NCBI RefSeq assembly: GCF_002077695.1
Contig: NZ_MWUE01000012.1
Location: forward strand, 31,485 to 95,484
Reading direction: 5' to 3'
Length of the DNA: 64,000 bases
Source: Pantoea latae
Lineage (GTDB): Bacteria; Pseudomonadota; Gammaproteobacteria; Enterobacterales; Enterobacteriaceae
In this document: positions 59,305 to 64,000 of the stretch, piece by piece
Layout: the number at the start of each line of letters is the position of its first letter
Position numbering within the stretch: the first letter of the stretch is position 1
Made by a program: the position numbers and the translations under genes
The notes under the pieces: model-generated
Told to the model about the DNA's origin: nothing
Database searches by the model: none
What the model saw: the letters and a program-made list of their open reading frames with translations, nothing else

Positions 59305-59822
59305 GTGTGACTCTCGGCGGCGGCGTCAATACAGTGCGCGTAGCGCTGTAGCGCCTGCTGCAGGTTGAGCCGCAGCGTCACCTGCGCCAGCTCGCGCGTC
59401 GCGGCGGGGATCGCATAGCTGCCGCGCTGCGCCAGCCACGTCAGCACATCCGCCAGATGCCAGAGCGCGGTTTTGCCGTCATGAACCGGCGGCGGAAAGT
59501 GCGGGCTGTGGCTGAGCATCAGCTTACGCATATTCTGACGGGAAACGCCGATGATCTCCGCCACATCGGTTAAGCCGACAAAGTCGGGTGCCGCCTCGGT
59601 CAGCAGCGCGCCCGGCAGCGCGCGCTGCACATCCTTGATGGCGCTCAGCACCGCCCGCTGCGCGCCAGGCGCCTCGCGGGTGAACTCCAGCGCCACTTTT
59701 CCCGGCACGCCCAGCCCCACCAGCGCATCGTCACAGCCTGCATCGATCAGCCGCGCCAGCAGCTCTTCTTCCGGCAGGGCTGGCTCAGGCAGCAGGAAAC
59801 GCAGCGTAAAAATATATTCCAT
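59298..59822 (-). CDS. Helix-turn-helix DNA-binding protein, candidate antitoxin/autoregulator
   Basis: The 174-residue protein has an N-terminal alpha/beta domain (about 1-75) and a MerR/excisionase-like helix-turn-helix at about 83-135 (FVGLTDVAEIIGVSRQNMRKLMLS, then a wing with PPPVHDGKTALWHLADVLTWL). It is the second gene of a two-gene operon. It starts nine bases after the small HicA-like gene with a strong TTAAGGAGCGAAC. In toxin-antitoxin modules the partner with the DNA-binding domain usually neutralises the toxin and represses the operon, and a 20-bp palindrome overlies the operon promoter. I do not recognise a named family, so the assignment is structural inference. Confidence 0.6.
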   Translation of the reverse strand: MEYIFTLRFLLPEPALPEEELLARLIDAGCDDALVGLGVPGKVALEFTREAPGAQRAVLSAIKDVQRALPGALLTEAAPDFVGLTDVAEIIGVSRQNMRKLMLSHSPHFPPPVHDGKTALWHLADVLTWLAQRGSYAIPAATRELAQVTLRLNLQQALQRYAHCIDAAAESHTQ

Positions 59823-59831
59823 GTTCGCTCC

Positions 59832-60089
59832 TTAATGCAGTTGGCGCACCGCGATGCACTTATTTACCACGCGCCGCAGCGCGCGCGCATGATTAAAAAC
59901 GTTACGCGGCGTGCTCCAGATAACGCTGATGCAGAACTCGCCACAGCGGCAGGCCGCCGAATGCGTGGGACAATACATTTTGCCCCAGCCATGGTGCCCG
60001 GTGGCGACGATCTGCCAGCCATAGGCTTCGGCATAGCGCAGCGCCGCTTCAATCTCTTTGTCTGGATGTCGTCTTCTTTCCATCTGCAT
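59832..60089 (-). CDS. Small HicA-like cysteine-rich protein, candidate toxin
   Basis: The 85-residue protein opens with a charged helix (ERRRHPDKEIEAALRYAEAYGW). A beta region GHHGWGKMYCP follows, then CRCGEFCISVIWSTPRN and a final helix HARALRRVVNKC. The order helix-strand-strand-helix with a conserved His near GW resembles the HicA mRNA-interferase fold. Five cysteines (40, 47, 49, 53, 78) could bind zinc, which is unusual for HicA. I have seen this GHxWG...CRCGEFC...WSTP pattern in uncharacterised small proteins of islands and plasmids; no function is established. First gene of the operon. The ATG at 60087 or 60081 lies close to the predicted transcription start, so the leader is very short. 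Confidence 0.55.
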   Translation of the reverse strand: MQMERRRHPDKEIEAALRYAEAYGWQIVATGHHGWGKMYCPTHSAACRCGEFCISVIWSTPRNVFNHARALRRVVNKCIAVRQLH

Positions 60090-60091
60090 GC

Positions 60092-60130
60092 ACCTTACGC
60101 TGAACGAGAGAGGTTGTCAACTGACAACCT
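60092..60130 (-). promoter_or_regulatory. Promoter and palindromic operator of the toxin-antitoxin-like operon
   Basis: AGGTTGTCAACTGACAACCT (60111-60130) has perfect 9-bp arms around an AC centre. On the minus strand it includes a TTGACA -35 (60120-60115), followed after 17 bp by TAAGGT (60097-60092) as a moderate -10. A dimer bound to the palindrome would block the -35, the expected autoregulatory geometry. Confidence 0.6.
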
Positions 60131-60278
60131 AGCTAAGCCATCTTATCTGGCCGACAGCATGCCTCAGGTCGTTGCACCGCGGGAATTTGATGAAAAATCA
60201 TGGAAGAAGCGCCGCAAAAAATTTTATGCAGGCGCAGGCTGCCCGCCCTACACTTGCTTAAAACCCAAGGAGAAAAGC

Positions 60279-60458
60279 ATGTTTAAACCTGATGATTTTG
60301 TGCAGTCGAAAACCGGCGGCCCCAAAATGCTGGTGCTGCGCGTGGAAGGTGAGACGTTGTGGTGCGCGCGCGTCGATGACGCAACGAAAAAAGAGATCGA
60401 GGTCAACGCGGACAGCGTCAACCTCTACCATGAAGATGGCGACTTCGGCGTCTGCTGA
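60279..60458 (+). CDS. YodC-family (DUF2158) small protein
   Basis: The 59-residue protein starts at 60279 behind CAAGGAGAAAAGC: MFKPDDFVQSKTGGPKMLVL, then VEGETLWCARVDDATKKEIEVNADSVNLYHEDGDFG. The pattern of a short beta-barrel with KxGGPxM and a WC motif is that of DUF2158/YodC proteins. Function is unknown. It is divergent from the toxin-antitoxin-like operon (190-bp gap) and convergent with the DUF3750 gene. Confidence 0.75.
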   Translation: MFKPDDFVQSKTGGPKMLVLRVEGETLWCARVDDATKKEIEVNADSVNLYHEDGDFGVC

Positions 60459-60465
60459 CGCCTGC

Positions 60466-60483
60466 GCCGGGCATTAGCCCGGC
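60466..60483. terminator. Hairpin between convergent YodC-like and DUF3750 genes
   Basis: GCCGGGC/GCCCGGC forms a 7-bp stem with an ATTA loop. The loop contains the DUF3750 stop codon (60474-60476). No T run. Confidence 0.4.
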
Positions 60484-61256
60484 GGATTATCCTGCTGCAC
60501 GTTGTCGCCGCCGAGACCGCCGATAAACGGCAGGCGCAGACGCAACGGCGTAAAATCCACGCCCATATTTAGCCCCAGCACATTCAGCTCGAATCCCTCT
60601 TCCGCGCCCAGCGTCACGCCTGCAACGCCCAGCACCGACAGCTGAATGCCCCGTCCCGACGGCGGTAAACCGATGGGACGCCACAGCGGCCGGTAATCTT
60701 TGCCGAGCGCGTTGGCGGGCAGATCGAGCTTCAGCGCCGGCACTTCGCGCCCGATATGCGCCAGAAAGGTGTTGCTGTTGGGGCCAGGCCAGGCGTGATA
60801 GGTATTTGGCCAGGGATAGGAGCGGATCGCCGCCTCAATTTGCGGGATCATCGCCTGCGCCGCTGCGCCGCGATGCTCAACCAGCAGACGCGGTTTCGCG
60901 CCGTACCAGTAGCCGTCCGGCAGATTGCTGTTGCGCCGCACTTTATCGCCGCTGCCCCAGCTAATCACCTCATAGCGGTTGTAGCGTGTCTCGCCTGCGC
61001 GTTTGAAGATAATCCACGGATGCACCGCCACCGCCCCTTTCCAGCCGTAGGTCGGCGCGGCGTAGACCTGCACGATCGCCTGCGCCGCATAGCGCTGCGC
61101 ATCGGGCGCCAGGCCGGATGAGTCGCGGCGCGCCGACCACCAGCCGCCCTGCGCGCCGGAGAGGTCGCCGTGGCGCGTCGCCTGCGCCAGGCTGGCGCCG
61201 AGTGACAGCAGGATCACCAGCAATATGCAGAGGCTCAATGCCTTAAGTGGCAGCAT
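60474..61256 (-). CDS. DUF3750 domain-containing exported protein
   Basis: The 260-residue protein has an N-terminal hydrophobic signal (MLPLKALSLCILLVILLSLGASLAQA). The DUF3750 domain follows: AIVQVYAAPTYGWKGAVAVHPWIIFKRA, WGSGDKVRRNSNLPDGYWYGAKPRLLVEHRG, YHAWPGPNSNTFLAHIGREVPALKLDLPANALGKDY and a C-terminal glycine/leucine-rich stretch. The HPW and WPGPNSNTF motifs suggest a papain-like hydrolase core, but no activity is known. It is the last typical high-GC gene before the composition break. Confidence 0.82.
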   Translation of the reverse strand: MLPLKALSLCILLVILLSLGASLAQATRHGDLSGAQGGWWSARRDSSGLAPDAQRYAAQAIVQVYAAPTYGWKGAVAVHPWIIFKRAGETRYNRYEVISWGSGDKVRRNSNLPDGYWYGAKPRLLVEHRGAAAQAMIPQIEAAIRSYPWPNTYHAWPGPNSNTFLAHIGREVPALKLDLPANALGKDYRPLWRPIGLPPSGRGIQLSVLGVAGVTLGAEEGFELNVLGLNMGVDFTPLRLRLPFIGGLGGDNVQQDNPPG

Positions 61257-61512
61257 AGAATAGTCCTGAGTGAAAAGCGGAAAGAAAATCGCCAGCCTCT
61301 CTGACGACAGGCTGGCGATGGATTAATCAACGCGCTTCAGTGTAAGCGGAAAGGTTATTCCCACTCAATTGTTAATTTAATAAAAAAATCACAAGAAGTT
61401 AATCCTAAATAGACTTTTACACCTTATTAGTGTTACATTGGAAATGCCTTTATTTTTATAGTTTAGACTTTAGATGCTCAAAGTAAGCCAGCGCTACCTA
61501 GGAGGTTTAACA

Positions 61513-61638
61513 TTGTGCTCACCCCTTAATGTTTACTTTCACTATTACACCTCAATAATTTACCGGGTTTCACAGGTAGCACATCTTAAAAAACCTTATT
61601 ACAATCAAATATGTAAATACCAGCAATATATAATATAA
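61513..61638 (+). other. Possible 41-codon ORF with TTG start
   Basis: AGGAGG at 61500-61505 lies exactly seven bases before TTG at 61513, which opens a 41-codon frame rich in Tyr, Ile and His (starts MCSPLNVYFHYYTSIIYRVS). A GTG two bases on gives only five codons. The perfect ribosome-binding site is the only evidence; AT-rich sequence makes chance plausible. Confidence 0.2.
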
Positions 61639-61990
61639 ACCGTCTAGTACGCCTGTCCGAAATGTTGCATCACCCTGCAGCAATTATCCACCTAAATTTT
61701 AAAGCATTAAATTTCAAACGCTTACATATATTCAATCTAGCTATATTAAAAAAAATACTTTCCAATCAATAAGTTAATTACTAAGATTGAACACGCACGT
61801 GTTATTGAAAATATTTTTAATCATTTGATTAATTTCATCATATCATGTAAGAATATGTGTAAGCTCACTCACTCGAAGTGTTAATACTTAGGCGAAGAAA
61901 ATGAGTTATTTATGAAAAAAATTCATCCCACAACGATGATAAACTATTGACCGCCAATATTAACTTTATGAATATGCTATTCTATTGGTC

Positions 61991-62101
61991 ATGTCAATAC
62001 TATGCTCAATCATTCGGACACAGATGTTGCTTTCAAAAAATCTAGAAGATCTTGGAGCCGAAAGCTGCACGTCTGCAATGTTTAACATCGACATTCTATA
62101 A
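61991..62101 (+). other. Gene remnant candidate, 36 codons
   Basis: An ATG-initiated frame of 36 codons (starts MSILCSIIRTQMLLSKNLED, ends with FNIDIL) has a coherent codon pattern but no ribosome-binding site. It may be a piece of a decayed gene together with the open frame at 62207-62386. Confidence 0.2.
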
Positions 62102-62206
62102 TAAATTCACGTGGGGTTCATACCATCAAACTTACTATTTCTATGTTTTATAATTCAAGACCATACTAGATGAAAGTCTGTCAATTAAGTATTGAAGATT
62201 ATTTAG

Positions 62207-62386
62207 CTTGGCCTGTCTGCAATTATCGGTACTGACTTGTATATATTGCTATGCGGTGCCTCCCAAGATCTTGTACAAAAAAACATCACATCTGCATTTG
62301 ATAATAAAATTTTATATGGTTCTACGGCAAGGATGGCACTTCATAAGATGGTACTATCAAGAAATTCGCTCCTAACTTACCTATAA
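62207..62386 (+). other. Open frame without start, gene remnant candidate
   Basis: Fifty-nine codons are open between TAG at 62204 and TAA at 62384, with a protein-like composition (begins LGLSAIIGTDLYILLCGASQ, ends SRNSLLTYL) but no usable start codon near its beginning. It lies 53 bp upstream of the ATPase gene. It could be the tail of a degraded neighbour gene. Confidence 0.25.
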
Positions 62387-62439
62387 GCAAAGCGTTAAGT
62401 ATTCAGATGATAAAATCTTAATAAAATTAAGGAGATTGT

Positions 62440-63729
62440 ATGTGGAATGAATTAGGTTTTAGAGATAACCCGTATAGCCCTCGCCCTATACAAGCTAATG
62501 AGGAAGGCGTAGAACTTCTTGTTGGTCGTGATGTAGAGCTGCATAAGCTAATGACCTATATCAAGTCATCTGATACTCATCCTACTCTAGAAGGCCCTAA
62601 TGGAGTTGGAAAAACCAGTTTGGTATCTGTTGCTGGGTTTAAACTACTAAGTGAGTTTATCAATGAATCAGGACCAGCATATATTCCAATCGAGCCGCCT
62701 TTTCAGCTCACCAGTGAAGACAGCCTTCAAGCATTTAAACAAAAAGTACTATATTCTGTGGCTCAAGCCTTCGTAACTAACCATAAAGTACTTAAAGAAA
62801 AAGGTTACAACGTCCCTGATATAGTCAATATTAATCAGTGGCTTAACTCGCCGCTTTTTCATATGACAGGTGGAAGTCTTAGTATCGCTGGGTATGGCGG
62901 AAGTGCAACACGCTCGACCACATTAAACAGTAGTGCTGGATTCACAGATTCCGGATTCACAGCAACAATTCAGTCATGGCTACGCGATTGTTTTCCTTCA
63001 AGATCGACTGGAGGTTTTATATGTACAATTGATAACTTAGAACTACTTGAAACATCAAGGAGTGCAAGAGAGCTATTAGAAGCTATAAGAGATGAGTTAT
63101 TAAACATGGATGGCTTACGCTGGGTTCTTTGTGGAGCAAGAGGAATAATAAGAAGCTCCGCTTCGTCTCCTAGGTTACAGGGTGTGTTGGCTGATCCTAT
63201 TGATATAGATCCTATTCGAGATACTGATGCCGAATTGGCTTTATCAAAAAGATTACAAATATATGCACTTGAAGATGCTAATCCACCAGTCGAAGCTGAC
63301 GGTTTTACTCATATTTATAAAATCGGAAATCGGAATCTTCGTAATGCTCTTAAATATTGCGAAGACTTCGCTATCTGGGCTTATCTCAACAAAAGCACCC
63401 CAACTCAATCCAAAGACAAGTTAGAGCTAATCGAAGCCTGGATGGCCGAAACAGCTGAAAAATATGAAATGGATACGAAAGGTGTTGGAAATAGAGCATG
63501 GAAGGTATTTGATGATCTGATTGCAACAGGTGGCAACTCGTCTCCTAGTGATTTTGAACATTTTGGATATGAATCACAACAATCTATGCGACCACAACTC
63601 AAGTTACTTGAAGATGCAAATTTAATTGAAAGCGCTATTGATGAAACAGACAAGCGTAGAAGGACTATATTAGTAACTTCACGAGGTTGGATCGTCAATT
63701 ACAAAAGATCGGGATTCAAAAGCGCATAA
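62440..63729 (+). CDS. AAA-type P-loop ATPase of an AT-rich island
   Basis: The 429-residue protein opens with NELGFRDNPYSPRPI, like ExeA/ORC-type AAA ATPases. Walker A is GPNGVGKTS (52-60), Walker B FICTIDN (193-199), and a sensor-1-like strand is WVLCGARG (228-235). The C-terminal 80 residues look like a winged helix (FDDLIATGGNSSPSDFEHFGYESQQSMRPQLKLLEDANLIES, then RRRTILVTSRGWIVNY), suggesting DNA binding or a switch domain. AAGGAG lies seven bases before the ATG. I do not recognise a named system; such ATPases occur in phage-defence and plasmid-maintenance loci. Codon use is strongly AT-biased compared with everything to its left. Confidence 0.7.
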   Translation: MWNELGFRDNPYSPRPIQANEEGVELLVGRDVELHKLMTYIKSSDTHPTLEGPNGVGKTSLVSVAGFKLLSEFINESGPAYIPIEPPFQLTSEDSLQAFKQKVLYSVAQAFVTNHKVLKEKGYNVPDIVNINQWLNSPLFHMTGGSLSIAGYGGSATRSTTLNSSAGFTDSGFTATIQSWLRDCFPSRSTGGFICTIDNLELLETSRSARELLEAIRDELLNMDGLRWVLCGARGIIRSSASSPRLQGVLADPIDIDPIRDTDAELALSKRLQIYALEDANPPVEADGFTHIYKIGNRNLRNALKYCEDFAIWAYLNKSTPTQSKDKLELIEAWMAETAEKYEMDTKGVGNRAWKVFDDLIATGGNSSPSDFEHFGYESQQSMRPQLKLLEDANLIESAIDETDKRRRTILVTSRGWIVNYKRSGFKSA

Positions 63730-64000
63730 AGATCATTTTCATCAGACATTATCCGCTGCGCTTTAAATTCATAGTAGAGCGCAGCGTTTAACACGGACCT
63801 TTATTAGGAAATTCCTGTCAACAATTACTTACTTTACTAAGCTGCTCAATCCTTTCTGCTGACTTGATTATTTTAACAATGTTGAGATAAAAGGTAATGA
63901 TATATTGCCTACTAATAGCTCAGTGTTTATATTAAACATAGATGAATATTTTGATAGTAGTGACGTGATAGAAGATATCATAATCATTAGACTTGTAAGT
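63730..64000. other. AT-rich end of window; terminator-like hairpin after the ATPase gene
   Basis: CGCTGCGCT (63754-63762) and AGCGCAGCG (63778-63786) form a 9-bp stem with a 15-nt loop, followed by TTT, 24 bp after the ATPase stop. This fits a terminator. Beyond it, short frames remain open to the right edge on both strands (plus from 63863; minus ending near 63870), so I cannot tell which, if any, is a gene. Confidence 0.4.

Larger units (their letters stand above)
61257..62439. other. AT-rich stretch without a complete gene, left end of an acquired island
   Basis: GC content falls sharply about 100 bp after the DUF3750 start. No frame longer than about 60 codons with a start is present. 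I see fragments that look coding but broken (61991-62101 and 62207-62386), a small ORF with a perfect ribosome-binding site (61513-61638) and an inverted repeat AACACG-CA-CGTGTT at 61790-61803. No tRNA, integrase or attachment-site repeat was seen. Confidence 0.6.

Noticed and set aside
59835..60458. 207-codon frame ending in the YodC-like gene
   Set aside because: Its first two thirds are antisense to the toxin-like gene; the real start is the ATG at 60279 with a strong ribosome-binding site.
63863..64000. Open frames reaching the right edge on both strands
   Set aside because: Each is short, lacks a convincing start or ribosome-binding site, and opposite strands compete, so none can be supported as a gene.

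Overview
The window is a chromosomal segment of a high-GC Enterobacterales bacterium. The order amiA-hemF-maeB-talA-tktB-ypfG-nudK-narQ-acrD-ypfM-yffB-dapE-ypfN-ypfH-tmcA-ypfJ-purC-bamC-dapA-gcvR-bcp-bepA-yfgD-hda-uraA-upp-purM-purN-ppk-ppx-yfgG follows the Escherichia coli backbone. The GC-rich codons and the kinds of inserted genes suggest an Erwiniaceae member (Pantoea, Mixta or Erwinia type). That family placement is inference from synteny and composition, not from a database search. No rRNA, tRNA, CRISPR array, insertion sequence or prophage was seen.

Left part (1-12.2 kb): the start of ypeA, then amiA, hemF and maeB, followed by a seven-gene catabolic cluster that is absent from the E. 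coli backbone. It holds a SorC-type regulator, a PGDH_C-type oxidoreductase, a xylose-isomerase-like barrel protein, a triosephosphate-isomerase homologue, a fused DAK1-DAK2 kinase, an MFS transporter and a divergent RpiB-type isomerase. These match the described route D-apionate -> 3-oxo-isoapionate -> L-erythrulose -> L-erythrulose 1-phosphate -> D-erythrulose 4-phosphate -> D-erythrose 4-phosphate (ApnO, OiaC, LerK, LerI, EryI). The product is a substrate of transaldolase and transketolase, whose genes talA and tktB lie immediately downstream of the RpiB gene. The divergent promoter region carries two near-identical copies of a TGAACA-N2-TGAACA direct repeat, which are candidate operators.

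Middle part (12.4-42.5 kb): central metabolism and envelope genes. They include ampH, ypfG, nudK, ansP, an adjacent narQ-narP nitrate/nitrite two-component pair, and acrD preceded by tandem BaeR-box-like repeats. Next come the tiny ypfM gene, dapE, tmcA, the convergent dapA-bamC-purC and gcvR-bcp blocks, a membrane diguanylate cyclase, two tandem anchored DsrE-like proteins, bepA and yfgD.

Right part (42.5-61.3 kb): a low-GC insertion between yfgD and hda carries an unrecognised 50-residue ORF and a nucleotidyltransferase-fold gene broken by an in-frame amber codon. After hda (CTG start), uraA-upp and purMN comes a pstC-pstA-pstB phosphate-transport operon with unusually long permeases and no pstS. 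It is divergent from ppk-ppx, so the block links phosphate uptake to polyphosphate. Next are tehB, yfgG, mgtE, a compact two-gene operon resembling a toxin-antitoxin module with its own 20-bp palindromic operator, a YodC-like gene and a DUF3750 gene.

Far right (61.3-64 kb): GC content drops abruptly. About 1.2 kb holds no complete gene but has decayed-looking reading frames, then comes an AT-rich AAA-type ATPase gene. This is the left edge of an acquired island that continues beyond the window.
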